Shown here piece by piece: positions 1 through 8,322 of a stretch of DNA of 50,520 nucleotides; the first letter of the stretch is position 1; each line of letters opens with the position of its first letter. The notes under the pieces are model-generated. The model made no database searches and had not been told where the DNA came from. It was given only the letters and a program-made list of their open reading frames with translations. Location: positions 1-50,520 of the IMG/VR virus record IMGVR_UViG_3300027896_000060; one strand, written 5' to 3'. The position numbers and the translations under genes were made by a program. Origin of the DNA: a virus.

Positions 1-14
1 TTCTCCCCAAGGAC

Positions 15-2954
15 ATGACGCTGGCTCCAGGGGCTCGGCGCAGCGCCGCCGGTTTCTTCGGAAGCACTCCGATGGGCATGATGCCCAACGGGGGCGGTGG
101 TGGCGGTTCCGCCATGTACCACATGCAGCGCCCCTACCTGCCGCAGGTGGAGTCACCCGACAGGGTGCAGTTTCCCAAGTCTCGGCAAGAGGCGAATGAG
201 GACTGGCGATTTTTTCACAAGGTCGATCCCATTCTCGGGACCGCCATCGACATGTACGCCGAGATGATGGTCTCGGACTACGACATCGTGATCGGAGACG
301 AGAGCAGCCGGGAGATTGGTGACACCCTCGAATACATGTGCGAGCGCGTCTCCCTCATCGAGAAGCTGAAGTACATCATCAGGGAGTACCTGCTCCTCGG
401 GGAGGCTTTTCCCCACTGCTTCTTCGACGATGATCTCGGCATCTGGACCTACATCGGAATGCACAACCCCGACTACGTCGAGGTCATGGACGCGCCCATC
501 GTCAACATGGACCCCATCCTGAACTTCGTTCCCGACGAGAACACCCGGCGGCTCTTGTCGGACGGTTCGCCGGAAGCGCGGGAGTTCCGACAGCGTCTTC
601 CTGCCGAGTTTGTTTCGAAGATCATGGCTCGACAGAAGATCCGCCTCTCGCCTTTGAACGCGACCATGATCGCGCGAAAGTTGCATCCTTACGACGTGAG
701 GGGTACGTCAATCGTCACGCGGATGTGGAGAATTTTCATGGTCGAGGACGCGGTCTACAACTCGACCATCGCCACGTTCCGTCGTCATGCGAGCCCGGTG
801 AAGGTGATCAAGTTGGGAGATCCGGCGACGGGCTGGATTCCGGCTCCGGGGTCGGAGACGAAGCTCCTGGAGATGCTGACTCGCGCCGAGTCGGACCCGC
901 AGTGTCTTGTTCCGGAGACCCCTGTTACGTTGGTGGACGGGACCTGGAAGGGGGTAGGGGATCTTCGTTTGGGGGAGGCGCTTTCAAATCGGAAAGGTGG
1001 ATCGGAGCAGGTCCTTGCTCTTCAGGAGGAGTGGGCCGACAAACTTGTCCATCTGGATGTCGTAGGCGTTCAGGGGGAAATTCGGTGTACTCCACTCCAC
1101 AAGTGGCCTATTTGGGGCGGCCCGCGTACCTGCATGTGCGGTTGTGGCCGGAAGATTCGTCGCGGGAATTTTGTCGCGGGGCACTCCTTCTACGTTGACG
1201 GGGGCTACGAGTATGCCCCCAGAGAGAAGGGCGCACCCTACAAGACCAAGGAGGGCAAGGTTCGCTTCCTCTCAGGGTTTGATCCTCGTCAGAAGGTTAC
1301 GGCAGATCAGATTCATGAGGGTGATTATTTGATGCTTCCTCGTGGCTTCGAGGAGGGTGGCACTTCTGGGGTTACTCCCGCGATGGCTCGTCTTCTTGGC
1401 TACTACGTGGCCGAGGGAAACTCCATTCTTGTCTACGAGCGCGAAGATGGATCTCGTCGGATGGGGGTTGAGTTTTCCTTCAACGTGGACGAGAAGCACA
1501 CATTGGTTGCGGACGTGTGTAAGATTGTCGAGTCTCTCGCGGGGTACTCGCCTGAAACTTTTGATGGTGACAGGAACAACTGTCAGGTCCGGGTACGGAG
1601 GAATGCGAGTAGCTCTCTTGCGGAGTGGTTGGTTCGCCACGGAGGTTCAGGGGCTCGAACGAAGAAGTTGTCTCTTGACGTCATGTCTTGGCCGTTGGCT
1701 CTCAAACGTGAGTTTCTTCGCGGTTACGTGGGCGGGGACGGCTCCAGTATAGCGATTCGTCCTTCTTCGGATCGCAGATATGTTGAAGTGACCTCTTCTT
1801 CTGAGGACCTGATCCATCAGGTTCGCTTGATTCTTGTTCAGCTTGGGACCTACTCTTCTCTTAGCTCTCGCCCCAACGATAAGAGCTTCTCGGGCGGAGG
1901 GATTCAGCATCGGTTGCATGTTCACGGGGCGTTTGCTGATCTTCTTTCTCGTGAAATGGTCGGTCTGAAGTCTTCGTGCAAGCGGAACGATCCTCACATG
2001 TGGTGGGCGGACGAGGACTACGTTTATGTCAAGATCCGCAAGGCGCATACTGTGAAGTACCGCGCGCCGCAGCGCGTTATCAACATGACCGTAAGCGGTG
2101 ATCACTCCTATCAGGCTTTCGGCTTCGGGACTTACAATAGCTGGCTCATCTACCACTACGGCATCAACTTCGAGGCTTGGGGCACGACCGACAAGGCGAT
2201 CAACATCTCCCAACACAACGACACCATCGAGAAGGTCAAGCTCCTCGCGCTGGGTCTCTCGAAGTCCTTCGTTTCTGGGGAAACGACCTACGCCTCGTCC
2301 AAGTCCGGCCTTCAGGTCTTCCTTCGTCGCTTGCTCTCCTTGCGTCAGTTCCTTGAGAGCGTGTGGCTCTACCCGAAGTTCTTCCGCCCGATCTCCCAGA
2401 TCAACGAGTGGTACACGTCGAAGCCGAGCGAGGTGAACAACAAGTACCGCATCAAGCGCACGGCGCAGGAGATCGAGGAGGAGAACATGCTCCTCATGCC
2501 GACGCTGAAGTGGAAGAACAAGCTCGATCCCAGCGTGGATGCCGACATCCTCAACGCCTACAAGATGCTGGAGGGCTTCGGCATCCGCGTTCGCAAGAGC
2601 ACCGTCGCTGCGGCGGCGGGTCTGGACGCTCGCGAAGAGTTGCAGGGCGCGATGAAGGAGTTCAAGGAGGAGAAGGAACTCATCGAGAACACGCTGGGCA
2701 ACGCCCTGGGCGCGCAGTTCCTGGCTGCCGGTCAGCAGGCAGGTGCCGCCGCTGCGGGTGGTGGCGCGAAGCCTCCCGGTCTCCCCGGTGCGGGGGCGAA
2801 GCCTCCGAGCGCAGCCGGGGCTCCTCCGGGGAAGCCCGGCGGGGGCATGGACGACGCCTCGCATCCTCCGGGCAGCGCGGCGGGTGGTGGGGGCTCGCTT
2901 GACGAGGCCATCCAGCGCCCCGAGGGCGGCGGTCTCCCCACGGGTGTCATGTGA
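15..2954 (+). CDS. Portal protein interrupted by an intein
   Basis: The 979-residue product is a myovirus-type portal (two extein parts totalling 567 residues) with a 412-residue intein at residues 297-708. After splicing the protein should form the dodecameric DNA gate at the head vertex. The assignment rests on size after intein removal, on first position in a portal, head morphogenesis, protease, scaffold, capsid series, and on the Gly/Pro/Ala-rich C-terminal tail usual in large-phage portals. The ATG at 15 has an AAGGA only four bases upstream, and the frame stays open to the window edge, so the true start may lie outside the window. The stop overlaps the next start (GTGA). The portal fold itself is inferred from context rather than from a signature motif. 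Confidence 0.8.
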   Translation: MTLAPGARRSAAGFFGSTPMGMMPNGGGGGGSAMYHMQRPYLPQVESPDRVQFPKSRQEANEDWRFFHKVDPILGTAIDMYAEMMVSDYDIVIGDESSREIGDTLEYMCERVSLIEKLKYIIREYLLLGEAFPHCFFDDDLGIWTYIGMHNPDYVEVMDAPIVNMDPILNFVPDENTRRLLSDGSPEAREFRQRLPAEFVSKIMARQKIRLSPLNATMIARKLHPYDVRGTSIVTRMWRIFMVEDAVYNSTIATFRRHASPVKVIKLGDPATGWIPAPGSETKLLEMLTRAESDPQCLVPETPVTLVDGTWKGVGDLRLGEALSNRKGGSEQVLALQEEWADKLVHLDVVGVQGEIRCTPLHKWPIWGGPRTCMCGCGRKIRRGNFVAGHSFYVDGGYEYAPREKGAPYKTKEGKVRFLSGFDPRQKVTADQIHEGDYLMLPRGFEEGGTSGVTPAMARLLGYYVAEGNSILVYEREDGSRRMGVEFSFNVDEKHTLVADVCKIVESLAGYSPETFDGDRNNCQVRVRRNASSSLAEWLVRHGGSGARTKKLSLDVMSWPLALKREFLRGYVGGDGSSIAIRPSSDRRYVEVTSSSEDLIHQVRLILVQLGTYSSLSSRPNDKSFSGGGIQHRLHVHGAFADLLSREMVGLKSSCKRNDPHMWWADEDYVYVKIRKAHTVKYRAPQRVINMTVSGDHSYQAFGFGTYNSWLIYHYGINFEAWGTTDKAINISQHNDTIEKVKLLALGLSKSFVSGETTYASSKSGLQVFLRRLLSLRQFLESVWLYPKFFRPISQINEWYTSKPSEVNNKYRIKRTAQEIEEENMLLMPTLKWKNKLDPSVDADILNAYKMLEGFGIRVRKSTVAAAAGLDAREELQGAMKEFKEEKELIENTLGNALGAQFLAAGQQAGAAAAGGGAKPPGLPGAGAKPPSAAGAPPGKPGGGMDDASHPPGSAAGGGGSLDEAIQRPEGGGLPTGVM
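903..2138 (+). other. Intein with LAGLIDADG homing endonuclease (in portal gene)
   Basis: This in-frame 412-residue insert begins at Cys297, keeps the block B Thr359/His362 (TPLH), and ends at Asn708 followed by Ser709 as the +1 nucleophile. Two LAGLIDADG-type motifs are present, LLGYYVAEGN at 460-469 and FLRGYVGGDG at 567-576, with acidic residues Glu467 and Asp575 retained, so the homing endonuclease looks intact. A Cys-rich insert (CMCGCG, about 374-378) may bind zinc. Block F is recognisable (DHSYQAFGFGTYN), but the penultimate residue is Tyr707 instead of the usual His. The residues expected for splicing are otherwise complete. Confidence 0.93.
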
Positions 2955-4045
2955 CAGAACACGTCGATCCGAGGGCGGAGGTGCAGCGCGTGGCCGAGGA
3001 GCTTCTCGATTCCTTCCCCGATCATGAGCCTCTCAAGGACTTCGACGATTTCTTCGTCGGTGGCGCGAGCCAGCACCTGATGCAGGCTCCGTCTTCCCCC
3101 TCTCTTGGGTGGCAGCTTTCCAACATCAGGACGGTGGCAGACCTGAAGCGTGGCGCTCCTCCCGAGAGCATCGTCGAGGCCGAGGATGATCTGGATCTGT
3201 TCATCCTGGACAAGGTGGACGTTCTCGACGTCGCACAGTACGAGCAGTTGTTCTTCGCGATGAAGAAGCGGGCGTTCATGATCTTCGACTTCATGGACAT
3301 CCGGTCTGCCTCTTTGGGGGATGTTCCCGTGCGGGAGAAGGATCTCGTTCTCGACGAAAACGACCACTACGTCATGGACTACCTGCGCGAGAAGGTCACC
3401 GATTACTTCGCGGTGGCCAGCATCGCCACCCTCCTCGCCTACGAGAACATGGGCGTCTACTCCGTGAAGTTCCGACAGACCGATGGTTGCGCTCTTTGCC
3501 GATCTCTGGACGGCTCCATCTTTCCTACCGGATATCTCATCAACCTGCTGGGCGAGGGCAACCATGTCTCGCACAGGTACTGCGACTGCAAGCTGATCCC
3601 CATCATCCAGCGGGAGGTGTACGAGGGTCCGCTTCAGGGGCATCTGGACAGGGAGTCCGTCCTTGTCCAGGAGGGTCAGCTTCTTCGTTCGGTGCCGGTG
3701 GAACTGGAATCCGAGCTTCGGATGGCCGCCACGCTTCTCCCGGAAGACGTGCACGAGGTCTCCTTTATCGACATGCGCGTTCACTTGTTCAAGAAGGAAG
3801 GGGGCTTCGACCGGGAGGGTGTTGTGGCTTTTCGTGAGGGGGAGGCTCTCTACGTTCACAACAGCTATGTAGGGGTTCACGGACCTGTGGAGTTCTTGAA
3901 GTCCTATGCGGAGGAGCAGAAAACTCCGGACGCGGTTGAAATCGCGCCCCAGGCGGAGGACGAGGTCTTCTACCTGGGAGGGAAGAAGGCCATCTTCAGG
4001 GACGGACGATACTGGGACGCCGCCACGGGCGAGCGTCTCAAGTAG
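2951..4045 (+). CDS. Head morphogenesis protein, Mu F / SPP1 gp7-like
   Basis: This 364-residue protein starts with GTG overlapping the portal stop by four bases (GTGA), which suggests translational coupling. It carries the Cys/His signature of the phage head morphogenesis (Mu F / SPP1 gp7) domain: Asp-Gly-Cys180-x2-Cys183, then Leu-Asp-Gly and Phe-Pro, then His208-x2-Cys211-x-Cys213 before a hydrophobic stretch. Family members are minor head proteins that bind the portal and act in head assembly or DNA entry. The N-terminal 150 residues are helical and acidic, and the C-terminal third is probably beta-rich. The position directly after the portal is the usual one. Confidence 0.75.
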   Translation: MTEHVDPRAEVQRVAEELLDSFPDHEPLKDFDDFFVGGASQHLMQAPSSPSLGWQLSNIRTVADLKRGAPPESIVEAEDDLDLFILDKVDVLDVAQYEQLFFAMKKRAFMIFDFMDIRSASLGDVPVREKDLVLDENDHYVMDYLREKVTDYFAVASIATLLAYENMGVYSVKFRQTDGCALCRSLDGSIFPTGYLINLLGEGNHVSHRYCDCKLIPIIQREVYEGPLQGHLDRESVLVQEGQLLRSVPVELESELRMAATLLPEDVHEVSFIDMRVHLFKKEGGFDREGVVAFREGEALYVHNSYVGVHGPVEFLKSYAEEQKTPDAVEIAPQAEDEVFYLGGKKAIFRDGRYWDAATGERLK

Positions 4046-4057
4046 GAGGAGAACAAG

Positions 4058-4183
4058 ATGCCGATGCACAAGACAGGGGACGCGCAGATCAACGGAAAAC
4101 CCTTCTCGCCTCCGAAGAAGGAGGAGAAAAAGGGCAAAAACGCCCCGCAGACCCCCTCCAAATCGGATAAAAAGCCGAGATGA
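4058..4183 (+). CDS. Small basic protein of unknown function (41 aa)
   Basis: This 41-residue reading frame has a strong ribosome-binding site (AGGAGG, spacing about 8) and overlaps the next gene by ATGA, which argues that it is translated. The product is Lys/Pro-rich, with clusters PPKKEEKKGKN and KSDKKPR, and is probably disordered. I do not recognise it. Its place between head morphogenesis and protease genes suggests a small internal head component, but this is only inferred from position. Confidence 0.6.
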   Translation: MPMHKTGDAQINGKPFSPPKKEEKKGKNAPQTPSKSDKKPR

Positions 4184-4497
4184 GGTACTGCTCCATCCAG
4201 CAGGGGGAGACTCCCGTCGCGGTCGTGTTTCACGATCATCGCGACGGGTCTTTCTACTGCCGATCACGATTGACCTCTCTCCTGCGGGCCTTCAACTCCG
4301 AGGTCGAGAAGATGCAGGTGCGCTTTTCCCGGGAAGGCGACGTCCTGCGGGCGGTGACAGCAGGGCCACAGGATTACGACTGGGTCGATTTAATCGTGGA
4401 TCACCTGTGTACTGGACATTGGTCCAGGGGTATTTCCGGGGAGATCATCTCCACGGAAGCCAATGTTGACGCGGTTGTACGAGAGATCTTCGCCTGA
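4180..4497 (+). CDS. Protein of unknown function (105 aa)
   Basis: The ATG overlaps the stop of the preceding small gene (ATGA), so expression is probably coupled. The product is compact and mixed alpha/beta, with three Cys and several His residues (CSIQQ, FHDHRDG, DHLCTGHW) but no clear metal-binding pattern. It is the last gene before the promoter-like region at 4516-4556 and so may close the first transcription segment. I do not recognise the family. Confidence 0.7.
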   Translation: MRYCSIQQGETPVAVVFHDHRDGSFYCRSRLTSLLRAFNSEVEKMQVRFSREGDVLRAVTAGPQDYDWVDLIVDHLCTGHWSRGISGEIISTEANVDAVVREIFA

Positions 4498-4515
4498 TTC
4501 CGTAAAGTGTAATCC

Positions 4516-4556
4516 TCTTAAAAATCCCGACAGTTCTTGAGGTTATAATATCGTCT
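4516..4556 (+). promoter_or_regulatory. Late promoter candidate upstream of protease/capsid segment
   Basis: The 88-base gap before the protease gene contains CTTAAAAATCCCGAC followed after 12 bases by TATAAT (4544-4549) and TCGTCT. No TTGACA-like hexamer lies at the normal distance from the TATAAT. The same CGAC-N11/12-TATAAT layout occurs before the genes at 10591 and 18828, which supports function. Confidence 0.55.
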
Positions 4557-4557
4557 A

Positions 4558-4579
4558 AGACAAGAGGGAGATCTTTGTC
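4558..4579 (+). promoter_or_regulatory. Short hairpin around the ribosome-binding site of the protease gene
   Basis: GACAA (4558-4562) can pair with TTGTC (4575-4579), placing the purine-rich GAGGGAGA in the loop. The GGGAG is unusually far from the ATG at 4586 (about 15 bases), and the hairpin would shorten the effective distance. This is a weak 5-bp stem, so the role is tentative. Confidence 0.3.
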
Positions 4580-4585
4580 GAGACG

Positions 4586-5488
4586 ATGGGATTTTTGAAG
4601 ACAGCACGAGTCGAGGTTCTGGGAGTCCGGAGAGATGGCGACTGGAACAAGGTCGCTACCGGGCGTTTCGCGTCCTACTACATGGACAAGAGTGGGGTGA
4701 TCGACATCGAGGCCGCCTTGGACTCGGTGGCGGACGCCTACCGCATTTCGCGAAACCCGGAAGACTACCTGCTCATCCCCGTCAGGGCCAACAGCGCGGA
4801 CAGGCCGAACGAGAACATGGACGGCTGGAGGAGGAACGAGCTTCTCCGATTCGATCCCCGTGTCGGCAACCGAGTCTACGCGACCTACCTGCTGAAGCCC
4901 CATTTCGTCAACCACAACGCCCAGAACTACGCGCTCTCGCGAGGCGTGATCCTGGACGCCCACTACAACGATGCGAACCCGGCCAGCGACCTCGTGAAGG
5001 AAGCCATCCGGGAAGCCACCGGCATCGACACGGATCGGGACGAGTTCGTCGAGACCCTGATCGCGATGGATACGACGAAGGATCCTTTCCTGGCGGAAGC
5101 GTACAGGAACGGATCGGTTTCCAAGTTCTCGATGGGCTGCGATGTGGAATCGACCGAGTGCTCGATCTGCGGGAAGGTCGCGACGACCACGTTCCAGTTC
5201 TGCGATCACGTTCGCGGCAAGCTCGCCAAGGTGGCCTACCCGCTCGACGGTGGCGGCTCGCGCCGCGCGTTCGAGTGGTGCAACGGGACCATCTTCGCGG
5301 AGTTGAGCGCGGTGGACGATCCCGCAGACAAGGACGCCAGTGTTCAGGAAGGTCTGCTGCGGGTAGCCTCCGGTCGGAGGTTCTCCGCATCTGAAATCAA
5401 CGAGATCGTGTCGTTCGTGGCGAAGCATCCCCGTGAGATCCCCGAGGCTCTCGCGGGGCTGATCGATGACGCTCTGCGGAGCGCATAG
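4586..5488 (+). CDS. Probable prohead (capsid maturation) protease
   Basis: This 300-residue protein resembles capsid maturation proteases of large phages. It has conserved blocks FVNHNAQNYALSRG and ILDAHYND, the segment SVSKFSMGCDV, and directly after that a zinc-knuckle-like CSICG-x12-CDHVRG. The His and Ser residues in these blocks are candidates for the His/Ser catalytic pair used by prohead proteases. It sits immediately upstream of a scaffold-like gene and three genes before the major capsid protein, the standard place for this enzyme. It probably cleaves scaffold and the capsid N-terminus during maturation. The exact catalytic residues cannot be fixed from sequence alone. Confidence 0.7.
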   Translation: MGFLKTARVEVLGVRRDGDWNKVATGRFASYYMDKSGVIDIEAALDSVADAYRISRNPEDYLLIPVRANSADRPNENMDGWRRNELLRFDPRVGNRVYATYLLKPHFVNHNAQNYALSRGVILDAHYNDANPASDLVKEAIREATGIDTDRDEFVETLIAMDTTKDPFLAEAYRNGSVSKFSMGCDVESTECSICGKVATTTFQFCDHVRGKLAKVAYPLDGGGSRRAFEWCNGTIFAELSAVDDPADKDASVQEGLLRVASGRRFSASEINEIVSFVAKHPREIPEALAGLIDDALRSA

Positions 5489-5500
5489 AGGAGACTGAAC

Positions 5501-7513
5501 ATGGCGACGAGCCTTGCCGACCGTGCCAAGCGCATTCAGCTTTTCCAGACCGTGTCCGATCTCCACGCGGCGGGGAAGATCTCCCTCTCCCGACAGGACA
5601 AGTCTCGCATCGAGGCGGAGACGCGGGATCTCATCGAGAAGTCTCTTCGCAACCGGAGCGCCGCGAAGGCTCCCGAGGGCTTCGAGATGGTCCTGGACGA
5701 GCTTCGCGCTGCTCCTGACGCCGACGCGGCCTACGAGGTCGTGGTCAGCTTCCTGAAGGAGCACGACCTCCTGGAAGGCGAGAAGGACGAGGGCGGCGAG
5801 AAGCCGAAGAAGGCTCCTCCGTCCGAGAAGGGCGAGACCAAGGAGCCCGAGGAAGGCGAGTCCGAGGAGCACGAGAAGTCCGAGTCTCCCGAGGAGGAGA
5901 AGGCCGAGCACGAGCCCCCCAAGGGAATCGAGGACGAGGCGGACAAGGCCAAGGACAAGAAGCCGCCGTTCGGCAAGGACGAAGACAAGGGCGGCAAGCC
6001 GCCGTTCGGTGGCAAGGGCCCCGACAAGGGCGGCAAGCCGCCGTTCATGTCCGGGAAGCCCGAGATGCCGAAGGGGGGACCTGCGGATATGCCCGAGGGC
6101 AAGGAGGCTCCTCCGTTCGGGGACAAGGACGAGATGAAGGAGGCCCGCAGCGCCGTTCTTCGCCGCGCCAAGGAGCAGGAGGAGAAGAAAGGCATCGGCG
6201 GGCTCCAGGAGACGCGCGAGAAGGTGAAGACCCCGTCTTCGGAAGAGATGGGCATCGAGGAGGCGAGCGACATGACGATGGGGATGGAGCAGGGAGTGCG
6301 GGCCAAGAAGATCAGCGTTCGCATCACCCCCGGACGGAATCTGGTCGTGGCGCACGCGGATCACGGTCCGATCTTCTACGCCCAGCCCTCTCCCGAGTAC
6401 CGGAGGGACCTGATGGTCCTTCAGCGGCTCGCCAACAAGATCTACGGCATCGCGGTCTACCAGGGGCTCAAGGCCGCCGCCGCGTACTGCAAGGCGGATC
6501 TCCTGAAGACGGCGGGAGTCGATGACGACATCACGACCGTCAACCGGGACAAGGACATTCCGCCCGAGACGAAGGGTGTCACCGAGGACGCGGAGGACGT
6601 GAGCGTCCAGGAGCGCAAGGACAAGCCGGGCACTTCGCAGGATGACGTCGATACCGTGACCCAGGAGAAGCCGGACGACAGCGCGAAGAACGTCAAGACC
6701 GACGTGATCGCGAAGCGCAGGGCAGAGGCGCTCAAGAAGGCGCGGGCGCGCTTTCTGGCGAAGCAGAAGCAGGGCCTCACGGTCCTCGACGGCAACGACA
6801 CGGTGACCCAGGAGAAGCCCGACAAGGCCGAGAACGACTCCGGCAAGGGCGCGGCGGACGTGGCCGAAGAGGATCCGAAGGCGAAGCCGGGATCGGTCAT
6901 CGACGATCAGGCGGACGTCATCAGGACTGAGGCTTCCGCGAACCTCAGCGTGCTCTACAAGAACCGGGCCGCCCAGCGTGTCGCGGCGGAGAAGGAGGCG
7001 TTCGTTCGCCGCTTCGTCCGTGCCGCGCGCATCGCGGCGACCCGGATGCTCCTCAACCACGACGAGCATCCGATCAAGTCGGCGGCCATGGACGTTCTCA
7101 CCTCGGAGAACGTCGTGTTCTCGAACGGCGAGAAGTTCGCGAGCATGGACGAGAGCACGGCCGTGGAACTCATCGAACTCATCGCGTCGGAGGGTCACAC
7201 CGCGTTCATCAATCGGCTGCTCGAAAAGGCAGCCGATCTTCTGGAGAAGGACGACCGCTATCTCACGGACGTGGAGGCCGATCTGAAGAGTCTGGCTCCC
7301 GTGCCCGTGAGCGTCGGTCCCGCAGTGGCAAGGTCCGCTGGGTCTCCCCGCCAGCAGCGCAGCGCCAGTGTTCGGCGCGAGGCTGCCGAAGGGAACTTCA
7401 GCACGAAAGGTAACGGGGCACCCGCTTCCAGCCCCAACAACAACGGTGGTCTTCGCGAGGCTCTCGGCGGAAGCACCCTGCTGGGTCGCAGGATCGGCAG
7501 GATTCAAGGCTGA
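5501..7513 (+). CDS. Probable internal scaffold / prohead core protein
   Basis: This 670-residue protein follows the protease by 12 bases. Residues about 85-230 are low complexity, dominated by Glu, Lys, Pro and Gly with repeats such as KGGKPPF. A short motif TVTQEKPD occurs twice (about 384 and 430). The ends are predicted helical with many Ala, Arg and Lys residues. Strongly charged, extended core proteins next to the protease are typical of prohead scaffolds, which are cleaved and expelled before DNA packaging. An alternative is a retained internal head protein. No catalytic motif was seen. Confidence 0.6.
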   Translation: MATSLADRAKRIQLFQTVSDLHAAGKISLSRQDKSRIEAETRDLIEKSLRNRSAAKAPEGFEMVLDELRAAPDADAAYEVVVSFLKEHDLLEGEKDEGGEKPKKAPPSEKGETKEPEEGESEEHEKSESPEEEKAEHEPPKGIEDEADKAKDKKPPFGKDEDKGGKPPFGGKGPDKGGKPPFMSGKPEMPKGGPADMPEGKEAPPFGDKDEMKEARSAVLRRAKEQEEKKGIGGLQETREKVKTPSSEEMGIEEASDMTMGMEQGVRAKKISVRITPGRNLVVAHADHGPIFYAQPSPEYRRDLMVLQRLANKIYGIAVYQGLKAAAAYCKADLLKTAGVDDDITTVNRDKDIPPETKGVTEDAEDVSVQERKDKPGTSQDDVDTVTQEKPDDSAKNVKTDVIAKRRAEALKKARARFLAKQKQGLTVLDGNDTVTQEKPDKAENDSGKGAADVAEEDPKAKPGSVIDDQADVIRTEASANLSVLYKNRAAQRVAAEKEAFVRRFVRAARIAATRMLLNHDEHPIKSAAMDVLTSENVVFSNGEKFASMDESTAVELIELIASEGHTAFINRLLEKAADLLEKDDRYLTDVEADLKSLAPVPVSVGPAVARSAGSPRQQRSASVRREAAEGNFSTKGNGAPASSPNNNGGLREALGGSTLLGRRIGRIQG

Positions 7514-7548
7514 GGCAGCACGAGGACGGAAGGTAACGGAGGAACACC

Positions 7549-8307
7549 ATGTTCAACCCGAGAGTGGAAGCCTTCAGGGTTTCGACCCGAGCAATCGGAA
7601 TCGACCTGATGCGCTCCCAGGTAGGGCGAAACCTGGGGATCTACGTGGCCAACCCCACGACGACATTCCGCGCAGGAATGCTGGTGTCGCTGAACGCGGC
7701 CCAGGAAGTCGTGGTGTGTGACGGCGCGCAGCCCTTCGGATTCGCCAAGTACACGAAGGCCAACACGCTCTTCGCCGCCATCGTGGACGAGCGCGTGCAA
7801 CTGACCGGCGTGGGATTCCACAACCTGAAGCACGCGGGCCTCTTCACCCCCGGTGTGACGGGCGGCGCGAAGGTGACGAGCCTCGCAGGCGCACCGTACA
7901 CCGAGGCGGCCGACTTCAACATGAACTACATCAACGGTCAGATCCAGCGCATCGGTGGCGGTCTGATCGCGGATGGCCAGATCGTGCTCGTGACCTATCA
8001 GTATCAGGTCACGGAGCAGGAGTTGAAGTTCGAGGGGCGCAACTTCTGGAACTTCATCAACGACGTGGACATCCAGGGTGGGAAGGTGACCGTGATCAAT
8101 GACTGGTCGTTCATCTGGACGACGCAGTTCGATCCGACGCAGGCCTACGCGGTCAACGACACCCTGAACGCAGGGCTGCACGCCAACGCTCTCGACGGTC
8201 TCGTGACCAAGGGCGGCGGCGGGGCATTCATCGGCAAGGTCTTCCAGCCCCCGACGGCGGACGATCCCTTCCTGGGGATCCGCTACGTCGGCGGTATGGT
8301 CAGCTAG
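7549..8307 (+). CDS. Virion protein upstream of major capsid (possible capsid decoration)
   Basis: This 252-residue, mostly beta-type protein is preceded by GGAGGAACACC and ends 15 bases before the major capsid gene. It is rich in Val, Gly, Asn and Thr and has no signal peptide or membrane segment. In many phages a small head-stabilising or decoration protein is encoded here. The family is not recognised, so decoration is inferred from position only. Confidence 0.6.
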   Translation: MFNPRVEAFRVSTRAIGIDLMRSQVGRNLGIYVANPTTTFRAGMLVSLNAAQEVVVCDGAQPFGFAKYTKANTLFAAIVDERVQLTGVGFHNLKHAGLFTPGVTGGAKVTSLAGAPYTEAADFNMNYINGQIQRIGGGLIADGQIVLVTYQYQVTEQELKFEGRNFWNFINDVDIQGGKVTVINDWSFIWTTQFDPTQAYAVNDTLNAGLHANALDGLVTKGGGGAFIGKVFQPPTADDPFLGIRYVGGMVS

Positions 8308-8322
8308 GAGGAGGGCAACATC

